A DNA stretch of 64,000 nucleotides from Halocafeteria seosinensis. Lineage: Eukaryota > Sar > Bigyra > Bicosoecida. Below the pieces are notes generated by a model. That model was not told the DNA's origin and did not search any database. It was given only the letters and a program-made list of their open reading frames with translations. A program made the translations under genes and the position numbers. Location of the stretch: contig LVLI01000336.1 of assembly GCA_001687465.1 (NCBI GenBank), forward strand, positions 86,776 to 150,775. Reading direction: 5' to 3'. Below, piece after piece: positions 45,137 to 55,661 of this stretch. The first letter of the stretch is position 1, and each line of letters opens with the position of its first letter.

Positions 45137-46846
45137 ATGATGATGCTCAGAAGGATATGTGCTGGGACGGGCAGGGGCCGTGCATCCACGCCGTGGCTGT
45201 TGACACCACTTCAGGCTCGCTGTTGCACCAACTCTCCCGTTGTGGCGTCGAAAAAAGACTGGAAGCATGCGAGGCAGTGGGGTGTTCTTGTTTCCTCAAT
45301 TGTGGGTTCTTCTTTGACTGTTTTCTTCTTGGACAAATGGTACAAACATCACGAAAAAGCCCAAGAAGTGTCCCGACGGAACGAGGAGCTCCAAAGCGCT
45401 ATCAGACTGCCCCTTGAGACATGGAAACGTAGCCGTCGCGAAGCCCGAAAGAGGAACTTTTATGCCGCTGGCTGGCTGGCAACAAGTTGCTGCATTAACT
45501 TGGACAGAATACTCGCCGATATTCCCGACGAAAAACGCGGTATACTTCTGAAGACGCACTCTTCCGTGACCGATGTCATCCACTTGAAGAACTTCTTCCA
45601 CCTTGAAGCAGCAAACAACTACATGAACTATGCTCAGCTCAACACAAAGAGAGTTGGTGAAAAGTTAGCGCATTCTGAATTGGAGAAGATCCGGTATGAT
45701 TCCACCGCACCCTCTGCGGTTAGGGGAAGGCAGTATTTCCTGGGAGCTAGTACCGCAGAATTCGATGAAAGTGTACTCCTCGAGTTGTATGGGTTGGCTG
45801 AGAGTGAATTGTCGTGGGTAAAAAGGAGCTATCACGAGAAGCAAGACGGCGCTGGTGTACGAGCCACGAGCAAATTGCTAGCCGATGTACTCAACAATCA
45901 AGGTATCGCTGCTTATGGAGAAGGAGCAGTAAGCGCTTCCTATTTCGACTCGGCCAGAGCTCACATGGATAATTATCTTTCTATTGAGGACATTAAGAAG
46001 AATTATGCAATGCTTAGTGATGACAACAAGGTGAAAATATTGTGTGCACTCGCTGAAGGTAACGTACTCGACGAAAGCACCGCACAGCAAGTGGATGATC
46101 TTGTAAAACGCTTTCCCCTCCCGGATCCTTTCAGAAGTATCGTTTCAAAGTTAATGTCCGAGCAAGACAGAAGGGCACATGGGGTAGACGAGCTAGCAAA
46201 CGCTCTGCAGCGATCACTGCAGATACGCCTTAATCAAATCCTGTACCCATGCGCGAGCGTCCCGACGAAAACGTCACTAGAAACTCTAGAGACTACGTTG
46301 AGGGAAATTTTTGAGGGATGTGAAGGTTATGAAGAGAAGTGCCTGCTGTGGAGCAAGGCATGTTTGGTCCTCAACGGGAAGTGGTTCCACAATGAGGGTG
46401 TCCATTTGGCCTTGCTCGCTCTTGCAATCGTTGCTACTGAAATTAGCAATCGAAGTGGTTGGAGCGGCAGTGAGGATACTGATGAGTACCTTCGCTTCGC
46501 GGAGGAATGTTTAGAACCGAAATACTCTGTTGGAGCGTACCAAAGGAAGGTCCCTCCTTTTTTCAAGGCTATGACGGAATTTTGCAAGGGCAAGGTTGCG
46601 CTTTCCAAGTTCAAGAAAGAAAAGGCAGAGCAGCACTTGCGAGCATGTGAAAAACTCTGTGCGAATGGAGATAAGCGGTCTATCCGCTTGCGTCATGCGG
46701 TCAAAGACCTGCGAAATTTTCATGAGTCTGGTGTTTTGATGGCGGTGGAGGAACCCAGGGAGCTAGACATTAGCAAGCTTCGCGAGTACAAGAAGAAAAT
46801 TGAGAACATTGAGAACTGGTACATTACGCATAACTGGCGCAACTAA
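45137..46846 (+). CDS. mitochondrial membrane-anchored helical protein, function unknown
   Basis: A single exon of 569 residues begins at the first of two adjacent ATGs. The N-terminus (MMMLRRICAGTGRGRAS, then Arg/Ser-rich with no acidic residue until about 40) is a typical mitochondrial presequence. A transmembrane segment follows at about residues 49-67 (GVLVSSIVGSSLTVFFLDK), then a roughly 500-residue all-helical domain, charged and coiled. Helix pairs near the C-terminus (KAMTEFCKGKVALSKFKKEK) resemble TPR-like repeats as in regulator-of-microtubule-dynamics (RMDN) proteins, which have the same presequence, membrane helix and TPR order. That match is tentative. It lies between the contested region and Tom40. 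Confidence 0.7.
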   Translation: MMMLRRICAGTGRGRASTPWLLTPLQARCCTNSPVVASKKDWKHARQWGVLVSSIVGSSLTVFFLDKWYKHHEKAQEVSRRNEELQSAIRLPLETWKRSRREARKRNFYAAGWLATSCCINLDRILADIPDEKRGILLKTHSSVTDVIHLKNFFHLEAANNYMNYAQLNTKRVGEKLAHSELEKIRYDSTAPSAVRGRQYFLGASTAEFDESVLLELYGLAESELSWVKRSYHEKQDGAGVRATSKLLADVLNNQGIAAYGEGAVSASYFDSARAHMDNYLSIEDIKKNYAMLSDDNKVKILCALAEGNVLDESTAQQVDDLVKRFPLPDPFRSIVSKLMSEQDRRAHGVDELANALQRSLQIRLNQILYPCASVPTKTSLETLETTLREIFEGCEGYEEKCLLWSKACLVLNGKWFHNEGVHLALLALAIVATEISNRSGWSGSEDTDEYLRFAEECLEPKYSVGAYQRKVPPFFKAMTEFCKGKVALSKFKKEKAEQHLRACEKLCANGDKRSIRLRHAVKDLRNFHESGVLMAVEEPRELDISKLREYKKKIENIENWYITHNWRN

Positions 46847-47448
46847 TTGAAGAGTAACCTCGAAGAGGTGTAGCTACTCCATAACACAAGCCAAGGAAGT
46901 AGAAGCTCGACCGCAGTCACGGGGAACCTCCAGCGATAACCTTCATTCTATTTCGAGGCTCCGCGAATCGGACACCATTCCTGGTGGAATAGATGGAAGC
47001 CTGGAAAACAAAAATAAATGCCGAATCAAAGTATATACACGGCTTAATGATTAAGAGCTGCCTCTAAGAGAGCTGTGTACACTGAATTAAATGAGTTCGA
47101 ACTTTTGTCTGTAATCTATTCATAGACACAACCATGCCGTTTACAGTCGCTGACCCTACAAACAGCAACTTGGTATGAATATAAGTTTTTCTACCCTTGG
47201 AACATCGTACTCGCGTCCCTCCTTCCTTCCCGCTCATGTAAGTCTACAATGAGAGTTAGCTATCCTTTACAGCTTCAAATTTACTGGTAGCCTCGATATA
47301 CAGCTGGATCCGCAGCAGGGGCCCGCAAACCGATTGGGCGATGAACACAGTCCAGCATGTCAATTAGTCGGAGGGCAGTGCTTCGCATCAATCCAATTGG
47401 GCCGCTGGTTTCGTCTCCTGTTTGCTTGGTCAAACAGTCCTCACCAAT
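46847..47448. other. convergent intergenic region, 602 nt
   Basis: This is the gap between the 3' ends of the mitochondrial membrane protein gene and Tom40. It is A/T-rich around 47000-47110 with AATAAA-like sequence near 47012. No gene or RNA was recognised. Confidence 0.4.
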
Positions 47449-48919
47449 TTATCTGTGGAAAACCACATGGTTCCTTAACAACGCAGGCGATAAATTCAAA
47501 GGCTCTTGCGGGATACTACCGATGCGTAGATGTAATCCCCATGAAGTAGGCTCCTTTTGGGGCATGGGGCCTTGACCAGGAACCACTTTAGGTGCAGGTT
47601 GAACTGTCCCATGAACACCGAACCTTACGTTGCTAAGCAACCGCCGTTCAAAGTACACCTTGCAAGTTTGGTTATTGTCGATACTGCCCATCATTACACT
47701 TCTCGTTCGCGGAAAGCGGATCCTATATCCTGCGAAGATTTTACTCGTCCATTCGCGTAAATCAACTTCTGTCTTTGCGACGAGAGTCGTATGCTCAGTG
47801 ACGTTCCTCTGGTAAGCCAACTGGATGTTGTCTCCTTGCTTTATTGGTACCGGTCTATGCCACCCCAACAATACACGATTCAATCGGTCTGCCAGACAAA
47901 GCCGTAAAACGCCACTGAAACCAATAATTATTTCTCTCGACGCTTTAACGTACCTGAGTAAGAGCAGCCGACAGAGAAATAGAAAGGGCGGCCATCGGTG
48001 GCTTGGCCCTGTTGTAAGTTTAAGAAGTTGTTTTTGTCCATCATTCCTTCACCACCAACCAGTATCCGGTTCCAAATCCCAAATGACCCTAACCGTTGTA
48101 AATACGAAATATGAGCCTGTGAGGAAAGGCACGAACTTCGTTCTCCCAACGACGGTCGGGTAAGCAGCTCTCAATCAACACTTACAATATTAAAGTTTGC
48201 TAATTTGAAGGAAGCTGTGTAGTCCGTTCCTGTATAGGATGACGATATGCAGTTGTATATATTTCCGTTTGGTTTTGCCCACAGTGCCACTCGTGATTTG
48301 AAGGCGCTCGTGAACTGCTTTTCTAGTGTTGATATGGCATCTCCATTGGTGCCAACTGTAGCCGTGCCTAGTGTACGGTATCCCTGCGTATCCAACCAGC
48401 CGAGACAGCACCGCTGTACAGTACAGAAATCTCCCGGCATGCGCAGTCATAAACGTACTTCCGGACTCCTCTTGGAGAGATATGCTCCTAAATGGTACGA
48501 TCGAGTTCCATTGGGTGGGTCCGGGGGTGGTGCAAATGGGTTCTGAGAAGGCGGCCGAGATTCATATCGTAGCCTGCACAGACGTAAATAAACACACAGT
48601 TACCCCCCAAAGCCGGTAATATCCCTTATATACAGCATAAGCACGTGTATACGATGAAGATCACAACTGAGGCGTGAAGTTTTCCACGTGATACCGCTAT
48701 ACACGCCCATTCCCACCACGATATGGACGGATTACGATATACACATGGACACCAAGTTATGACATACCCATGTAAAAGTCCGAATTCCTTGTTTATGGGG
48801 GCCTGTGCATCAATTTTCAAGGACTTAGAGGCCTTCTTGGGGTGGGCAATGTCATTGACCACGTTCCATATCTCCTCGTATGGTCCTACGCGGCCATACA
48901 AGTCCGCTTCAAAATCCAT
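47449..48919 (-). CDS. TOM40: mitochondrial import pore Tom40
   Basis: Five exons on the minus strand (48919-48768, 48573-48459, 48383-48186, 48116-47954, 47888-47449) yield 355 residues, the expected size for Tom40. Three introns are 65-75 nt; the first is 194 nt. The N-terminal helix region GPYEEIWNVVNDI and INKEFGLLHG match the start of the porin_3/Tom40 family. Later strands include TRSYHLGAYLSKRSPE, TDYTASFKLANFNI, AHISYLQRLGSFGIWNR and, near the end, SKIFAGYRIRFPRTRSVMMG then SIDNNQTCKVYFERRL, which correspond to the conserved GY...G.ID..G.v...E..L block. The last strand is SWGLHLRIG. The protein forms the 19-strand outer-membrane beta-barrel through which nuclear-encoded precursors enter mitochondria. 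Identity is strong from the C-terminal half; exon 1 is joined by the long intron with less certainty. Confidence 0.8.
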
Positions 48920-49084
48920 CAGACTAAAGAAACGCCTCCTAGCTACGATGTGAGACTGTATAGAGAGCCATCATGGGGCTACAAACTCGTATATATGGCG
49001 TATAATGACCGCTGTGTCAGAGGCACCGAGGCAACCCAACAATCAAATGTCACACTTTCTGTGGAATCCGAAGTCATTCAGAAG

Positions 49085-49587
49085 TCAACTCAATGCCCCC
49101 CAGTGAAAATTTTGATAAGGAAAACATATTTGCTGTGTAAGTACTGCAATAGTAACAGAGCCGTAATTTTTCATTGACAATTATGCACACGTTCACTGAG
49201 AATTTGCTCCGCACTTCCTGAATTTCAATTGAATTCCAGTTCGTCATTTTTTTATACATCCTTTGCCACAACTCGACAAACTCATATCGGTATTTCTCGT
49301 CGACCTTCCATGAAATTGATTTGCAGTGTAACACTCTATAGTAGTACGTCGATAAACTGAGAGATCCTCGCAACCACTCCAAGCTGTATCGAAGTCGAAC
49401 TCTTCCAGAACTCTTCCCAGTACGAGGCAGCTGCTGAATTTGTTGCTTCACTTCCTTACACCAATGTTGTATGAGGAATTGGCCACAACTCTCGATTTAC
49501 CGTGGTCACCATTATACGGGTCACGCTACCAGTTGTTGGTGTCAGAGTCGTCTCAAGTTGAAGTTGGTGCCCTCTTTTGGCGTCCAT
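49085..49587 (-). CDS. orphan 123-residue protein, three exons
   Basis: Exons 49587-49501, 49433-49197 and 49132-49085 join in phase (introns 67 and 64 nt). The second exon is the most coding-like: basic and aromatic, including RVRLRYSLEWLRGSLSLSTY and KYRYEFVELWQRMYKKM. The C-terminus after the last intron is QICFPYQNFHWGALS. No family is recognised. Size and basic-aromatic composition fit a small mitochondrial assembly or ribosomal accessory protein, which is speculation. The start codon lies 72 nt from that of the PPR gene on the other strand, so the pair probably shares a bidirectional promoter. Confidence 0.5.
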
Positions 49588-49659
49588 TTTTATATCATTG
49601 CGGTGTTTGCAGTAGAGCAAAAACACCATGATTTGAAAGATAATTGATAGTTGGATAGT
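49588..49659. promoter_or_regulatory. 72-nt bidirectional promoter candidate
   Basis: Only 72 nt separate the ATG of the minus-strand orphan gene (49587) from the ATG of the plus-strand PPR gene (49660). Both 5' untranslated regions and core promoters must fit here or overlap the opposite gene. No TATA box is obvious; the segment is A/T-rich. Confidence 0.45.
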
Positions 49660-51905
49660 ATGCGCTTGATGATGAGGTCAGTGATAGCTAATTGTGGATG
49701 CAGGAGTGCTCCAAAGTCTACCGTCGTTCGGCTGGGTCGCACAGCACCACATTCGAACCATAGGAGCTCTCTCTTATCGCCATACTCTTTGTCTGTTAAC
49801 GATACCTTTGGAGCTAGAAGGTATACGTCATGTCCACTAACGCAGCCAAGTTTACAGAGTGGAAGGAGCGCCACAGTGTCGTATGAGCGTGTAAAAGTCC
49901 CCCGAATTGACTCACCAAGTTGGCATACGACTCCATTTCGGCATGATACAGTTTCTCAAGCGCGATGTGTACATTCCAGGGCAAAACAACACAATCGAAA
50001 TAGTCTGAGTCGAAGAGCGAGGTATACGAGCTCCATGTGGGGAATTGTGAAAAAGGTCGTCAACAAACAAGTTAGCCGATCCCAACTTCAGCAATTATTC
50101 CAATTATGGCAAGAATACCAACGCATCTACGATAGGCCAACCCCCACGGTATACAGCGCCGTTATTGTTGGGTATCAGCTAATGCAGTGTCATACTCTCA
50201 CGGTTCAACTCTACCATCGGTTCCGACAGCGGTATGAGCAGGACCAAGAGGTTAGCGACGATGGCAACACGACTCAGGCAGAGGAAGATGTAGGCGCCCA
50301 GACGCCACAATCGGAAGTCAGTAGCCTGTCAGCTAATTCTACGGAAGAAAGAAGAGCTACCCTTCAAAAGATAGCGTACGATATGGTACTACGGGTAAGT
50401 GCGACTTTTGCGTGCTAGTCTGCGTATCTGATTCAGGTTGTGTGCTTCGTTTCTCTCTCGGGACAGAGTGCGCAAAAGCTCGGAGATATTGACACTTTCA
50501 TGTCTGTGTTATCGGATTTGGAGCAGCAAGGAATGGAAATCACACGTTCTCACTATGAATCTTTGTTGGCAACGTGTCTGACTGCTGGGGAAGAAGACAA
50601 AGCGAACAAGGTTTTGGAGCAGCTCGAAGAGCTTCCTGGTGATGCAAGCCCGCGTCTTTATAGAGTCATGGCAAAACATAGGATGGAACACAAGGAATAT
50701 GATCGTGCCGTTCTTTGTATTGAAGAACTCCATCAAAAGGAGAGTCTGGATCGCTCTCGAGACTCATTTATGTGCGAGCAGTTGGCCACGGCGGCCTTGA
50801 ACGGGCATGATTTTCGCACCGCTCGCAAATGCTTTGATCTTATGAGATCGATGAACGCCACATTTGATTTAGGAACACTGCAGTGGCTGTTATATAATTC
50901 ATCTTCCCGGGGGTTCTTGCCTGTGGCTTCGGCGGCTTTCGAAATGTTGACTTCGCATCGAACAGGACATGGAATTCAACCGCAAGAGCATCACTTTGCT
51001 GCACTCATACAGAGCTGTGTTGTATGCCATGACTGGAAGCGTGCCTTTGAGCTTTTAACAGTGATGTCAAGAGAAGGAGTTGTCCCTGCCCGTTCAACAG
51101 TGGAAATGGTAGTCAGAGATCTGTCGATATTATTGGGTATTTATCTCAGGAGCGAGCACATGGGTACATACTTATTAACACTAGTGTCTGATCAAACCTT
51201 AAAGATTGAGTCCATTTCTACCGCGAACGTAATATTATTGGCTTTGGCTCGGTCGGCCGTTCCCCAGTTAGTCGAGGAAGCAGTGTCTCTGGTGTTTGGG
51301 GGAGACTTATCACGTGGTAATGGAGTTACTTTGGAGCCGAATCAGCTAACATATGAAATACTATTGGAAGCGTATTCTTCGAGCAGATGTCCTAATGTGG
51401 AAGCATGTGAAAACGTGATAAAAACAATGAAGCAGGCGCAGTTGGAGATCACTAGTATTAGCTATGATTTCTTGATCTCATCCTATTTGTACTCTGAAAT
51501 GCTGGAAGAAGCTATGGAGACGCTGCAGTCTAGTGTAGCGGAGGGCAAACATGCCTCAAGAACAACTTTCGAGCAAGTTGGCAAGACTGCAGCTAGACAT
51601 CATGAAGAGGTTAGTAATTGTAGGCGGACTTGATTATAATTGCAAGCGGACTGTATTGCCTTCTTGCTTGCAGAACAAGGTGAATGAAGTGCTTCGACTG
51701 ATGGAAGTAGCAGAGCACCCTTATACTCGCCGGTTTCTAGGGTACTTACGGCGACAGAGAGAAGGCACCCACGCAGACTATCAAAAGGACCCATTTCAAC
51801 AGAATGGTAACGTACGTAGAATGAATACCGTCTGCAAGTAACGCACTTCTTGCCAATCCTGTAAATGCAGAGCGCATTCCACACGGGGCACGCGGGCTGA
51901 GGTAG
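49660..51905 (+). CDS. pentatricopeptide-repeat (PPR) protein, probably mitochondrial
   Basis: Four exons (49660-50394, 50467-51609, 51674-51806, 51871-51905; introns 72, 64 and 64 nt) give 681 residues. The first 120 residues are Arg/Ser-rich with almost no acidic residues, as in organelle transit peptides. The rest is helix-turn-helix repeats of about 35 residues: FMSVLSDLEQQGMEITRSHY, ALNGHDFRTARKCFDLMRSM, FELLTVMSREGVVPARSTV and LTYEILLEAYSSSRCPNVEA fit the PPR pattern (aromatic, then A/G in helix A, then V/I-P/T at the repeat boundary). PPR proteins bind organellar RNA and act in processing, editing or translation. No DYW or SMR domain is present. The last exon adds a short Arg-rich tail. 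Confidence 0.8.
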
Positions 51906-52396
51906 AATTTAGTAACGGCTTACATTTGGCAACTCTTATAAAAGATGCAGTTCGAGTACTGCAGATTACCAGATGGGAGGCGCTGGCCAATATCATCCCC
52001 GAAATTTCGTCTTATGAATGGCAGTCCACAGGGGCGGAGCGTTTCCGCGGCGATCCCTCATGTGATCAAACAGCCCGTCTGCTGAGGAGAGAAAGAAAGA
52101 ACTAGCGAGGGAGAGAAGACTAAATTGCTCGGAATGTCTCATGTATGTCATCCGTTGAGTTGATCAAGAACGCAACAGCTCGTCATGGAATAGGGCTGCT
52201 TGATCCAAATAGCTCATCGCACAAAAGCTTGTAGGCATCAGTGCTGCAAGTCTTAGATGAAGTGAATCTGTCCTGACTTGTATACCGCACAACGCAAAAC
52301 AATAATACTTCTACTTCTAATTGCAATTTGCCAACTCACTTACGTCCTCCACCTTCACATCTTCACTGCACAGTGTCTAGGGTTGTACTAGTAGGG
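51906..52396. other. intergenic, 491 nt
   Basis: This is the gap between the PPR gene and the KDEL-receptor gene. Nothing was recognised. Confidence 0.4.
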
Positions 52397-53259
52397 ATGT
52401 ATCCTGTTGGCATTGCTCGAATTATGAATTTGACAGTCAAGTTTAGCTGCACTATGGGGAATCTCTTCGAGGACTCCTTGAATCCGGTTCGGTTCATTGG
52501 CGACATCGCAAGACTGGCCAGTTTTATCATACTAATTGCGCGATTGCGATCTACGGGCAACGCCAATGGTAAGACATGCAACCTAGGGTACCCAACCTCC
52601 TACTTGGCTCTAACAGTGGTGGCAATTATATCGCAGGGATCTCGCGCAAGACGCAAGTATTATTTCTTTTGGGATCAGTCTGTCGGTATTGGGACTTGAT
52701 CCTGGCGTATTCGAACCAAAGTACTTACCTAGTCCTCTTCAAACTGACCTACCTTACGGCCTCGGTGTACATTGTTTATTTGCTGACCCTCGTTGAGCCA
52801 TACAAAGAAACGTTTGCCAAAGCTTCCGACCAGAGGACTGACATGCGCTTGCCAGTTCTTGTGTGTGCACTCTTAGCGTCAGCGACCGCCAATACTGCGA
52901 GCACCCTCCCTACCTCTTTGGAAGACGTCTTCGAAGTTTCATGGACGTTTTCGCTGTACTTGGAGGCGATCGCCATCTTTCCTCAATCGAATGCTTTGAC
53001 ACGAGACGGTCAAATTGAGAACGTCACTCTCGTGTATGTGTCCTCTTTGGCCACATATCGCGTTTGTTACCTGATAAATTGGGTGCTGCGCTATGCTACC
53101 GAAATTAGCAGTCGCTCTCAGTTCCCGTGGGTCACAGGGATTGTTCAAACTGTGAGTTATCTTCATTTCTTTCACAGCTACAAGAAGAGATACGATTTCT
53201 ATAACCGGGCTGAGGAATTACATTCGGTTCCACAAACAGCCGGTGAATCATCCGTCTGA
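52397..53259 (+). CDS. ERD2: ER lumen protein-retaining receptor (KDEL receptor, ERD2-like)
   Basis: Exons 52397-52568 and 52637-53259 (68-nt intron) give 264 residues from the first ATG. An internal ATG at 52454 (MGNLFEDSLNPVRFIGD) aligns better with the usual ERD2 N-terminus, so the extra 19 residues may be untranslated. Seven hydrophobic segments are present. Hallmarks are ARLASFIILIARL (helix 1), GISRKTQVLFLLGSVCRYWD, where other receptors have G-S-x-K-x-Q, then FSLYLEAIAIFPQS (the E-x-x-A-I-x-P-Q motif) and the late ATYRVCYLINWVLRY segment. The receptor cycles between Golgi and ER, returning proteins that carry C-terminal K/HDEL signals. The C-terminal tail is longer and more acidic than in yeast or human ERD2. 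Confidence 0.88.
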
Positions 53260-54094
53260 GATTCCCACGTGTCAATCGGTCTCTCAACTGCATTCTCGAC
53301 TTGCAAGAGCACGATGGACACACACACACATATGTGACAGATAGCCCACCGGCCGGGGAATTGACCGCATCCTCTTAACGAGGAGCGGTATGCGCCCGTG
53401 TTAGGCAGCGACGGCGTGCGTTGTACCACGACGATGCTACATGAGTTTGATGCGTCCGTGTGGCTAGGCTACGCAGTTACAGATGCTTTGGAGACCCCGC
53501 CCGCCAGCCTGTCTCACGAAGTAGACCATGGTAAAGCTGCTAATTTTGAAGATGGGCAGCAAACGGGATTGTTATTACATATATAACCTTGGTGGAATGA
53601 GTATGTTTTGAGTAATCCGCAGTGCTGTAATCATTCTACCGCACAAGCCAAGCGAGCAACTTCAGCACTTACTCTACTTTTTCCAAGATCCATCCTCTTC
53701 GACCAAGTTGAATACACACTCACGACGACCAAGCCAACAGTGCACATACATGTATTATGCATGCAGCAGGCCACCGTACTTCAACCACAAACTGGTTCAC
53801 AAACCTCGTGACGTAAAAAATTCACTGCAGAAAACGCGTTCAGTCGATATGCTTTGAGCTACTAAGCAATAGAGCACTCAATCCATAGACCCCTATCATT
53901 TCCAAAGCCGCCCAACAAGCTCCATTTTTGCTGTATCCTATGACGCGCGTTTTCTGACCGCACCTTTAGGGGAACCACAATTTGGTACACAACAGTGTCT
54001 TCTGTCAAGGAATGATAGAAACCCAAACCACAAGCAATAGTCGAGTGTCATATGCAGATTACTGGGACGCCTATGCTGAAGCGACGGCAATAAA
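53260..54094. other. intergenic, 835 nt
   Basis: This is the gap between the KDEL receptor and the GT61 gene. Near its end a small open frame (ATG at 54012, 52 codons) overlaps the GT61 start in another frame. Otherwise nothing was recognised. Confidence 0.4.
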
Positions 54095-55621
54095 ATGGTG
54101 CGCAATCGACAAAGCACGGGATGCTGTGGAAGAACAAAAACCTTTATATACAGCTGTTGTGCCAAGTTAGGAGTAGCACTTTCCGTTGCTGTGGTTTTGC
54201 TGATTGTGCAAAACTATACTCTAATCACGACAATATCGCTTCCTCAACCTGCTGCCACGTTTTCAAACGAGTTTGCCGCTCAAGAGAGGAAAAGTGTGCT
54301 GCCACTGCTTAGGCTACTGATATTGAAATACTGCGGCAAAGAAGACAATAAAGACGCCTCGCCAGAGCTGCAAAGCTTATCCGTTTTCGAACAGAAATGC
54401 CTAAAGTATAGTGGTGGATCTGGGACTCCTTCATCCCTTTGCTCGCACAGTGATTCCCTTCCACAGCAAATGCTTCAAGGTGAATTCAATGCAAGCTGGG
54501 CGAGCCAGATGAAAAGAGAGTTGGCAACCTTTGTTTCAGAGTGTTCAGACTATTGCGCTCCATTCCTTCGTTCCAGTGCAATTCTTTCTGAGCATATTCG
54601 GGAGGCAGCTGGTCCCCGTGGTGGCATAATTCTCAAAGGCCCTTATCCAGCAGAAGTGAAAGACTACATATATGCAGTATCGTTGCGCTCGGAATGGCCA
54701 AGTCGGGACCGCCTCGTTTGGCTTTCCTCCTCTGAAGTTGGCAGGAAGTATGGTAACGTCACCTCCGATATTGCATTAGTGCGTGGGTTGACTTGTATCG
54801 TGGAAGAAAAACCCACGCATGGCCCGTTGGCACATTTCGCATCGGCTGTACTTCCGTACTTTGATAGCAAGCTTCCCTGTCAAACATACGTGTTTACGAA
54901 GACACCGGAGTCCCGTGTAGCCAGCCGCAGCACCTTTTACGGGCTTCTTACCGCCCTTACACTCAACCGGGACTCGAAAATAGTCTTCCTTCACCAGTTG
55001 CACGATAACAGGTTCACTTGTTTTCAACATATTGCGCATCACGGCCCTTCGTCAAACTTCTTCGATTCGCCTGAGGACGCGCTGGGTTTCAAGAAGGCAG
55101 CATGGGATTACCTTGGTTTCACAGTGGGACCACCGCGAAACGTGTGCTTATTCTATCGCAGCAATGGAAGAAACCCCCTAAATTTTCACGATCTGTTCAA
55201 TTTACTGGTAGGCAAATTCGGGACCGTTGATGTTCTCCACTTCCACTCTTGGATCCCAATCAAGACGCAAGCTCAAGCATTTTATTCTTGTTGGCTTTTA
55301 GTCTCACCGCATGGAAGTCATAACATGAATCTTCTGTTTTCCCAGCCGGCATCCTATTTCCTCGAGATTGATCCGCCAAAGTTTCATTTTCAAATGTTCG
55401 AGAGACTGGCGAACAAAGGCGGAATACACTATCTCCGCACAGAGGGGGTTGCTGCCGGACGTGGAATGGGAAGATCTTGGCAGCATCTTTCTACGGCTGA
55501 TTGTACGAAATCTAAGGACTGTCGAAGTTATGCACGTGAATCTCCGTACAGGGTGAACTTGACAGATATCACAATTCTACTAGGGAATTTGAGTAATAAC
55601 ACGCGGCCAACCGCCACCTAG
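54095..55621 (+). CDS. GT61-family glycosyltransferase, type II membrane protein
   Basis: A single exon encodes 508 residues. A short basic cytosolic tail (MVRNRQSTGCCGRTK) precedes a signal anchor at about residues 25-45 (LGVALSVAVVLLIVQNY), followed by a lumenal domain with several N-x-S/T sites. The catalytic region shows the GT61 (DUF563) pattern: VCLFYRSNGRNPLNFHDLFN, then LHFHSWIPIKTQAQAF, then the signature SPHGSHNMNLLFSQPAS with the acidic partner YFLEIDPP. GT61 enzymes include xylan xylosyl- or arabinosyltransferases and O-GlcNAc/POMGNT-type enzymes in the Golgi or ER. Donor and acceptor cannot be read from the sequence. The start is the first ATG ahead of the anchor. Confidence 0.85.
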   Translation: MVRNRQSTGCCGRTKTFIYSCCAKLGVALSVAVVLLIVQNYTLITTISLPQPAATFSNEFAAQERKSVLPLLRLLILKYCGKEDNKDASPELQSLSVFEQKCLKYSGGSGTPSSLCSHSDSLPQQMLQGEFNASWASQMKRELATFVSECSDYCAPFLRSSAILSEHIREAAGPRGGIILKGPYPAEVKDYIYAVSLRSEWPSRDRLVWLSSSEVGRKYGNVTSDIALVRGLTCIVEEKPTHGPLAHFASAVLPYFDSKLPCQTYVFTKTPESRVASRSTFYGLLTALTLNRDSKIVFLHQLHDNRFTCFQHIAHHGPSSNFFDSPEDALGFKKAAWDYLGFTVGPPRNVCLFYRSNGRNPLNFHDLFNLLVGKFGTVDVLHFHSWIPIKTQAQAFYSCWLLVSPHGSHNMNLLFSQPASYFLEIDPPKFHFQMFERLANKGGIHYLRTEGVAAGRGMGRSWQHLSTADCTKSKDCRSYARESPYRVNLTDITILLGNLSNNTRPTAT

Positions 55622-55661
55622 GCACGATCTAGATATGAATTGGTTTATCGCTAGCCGAATA

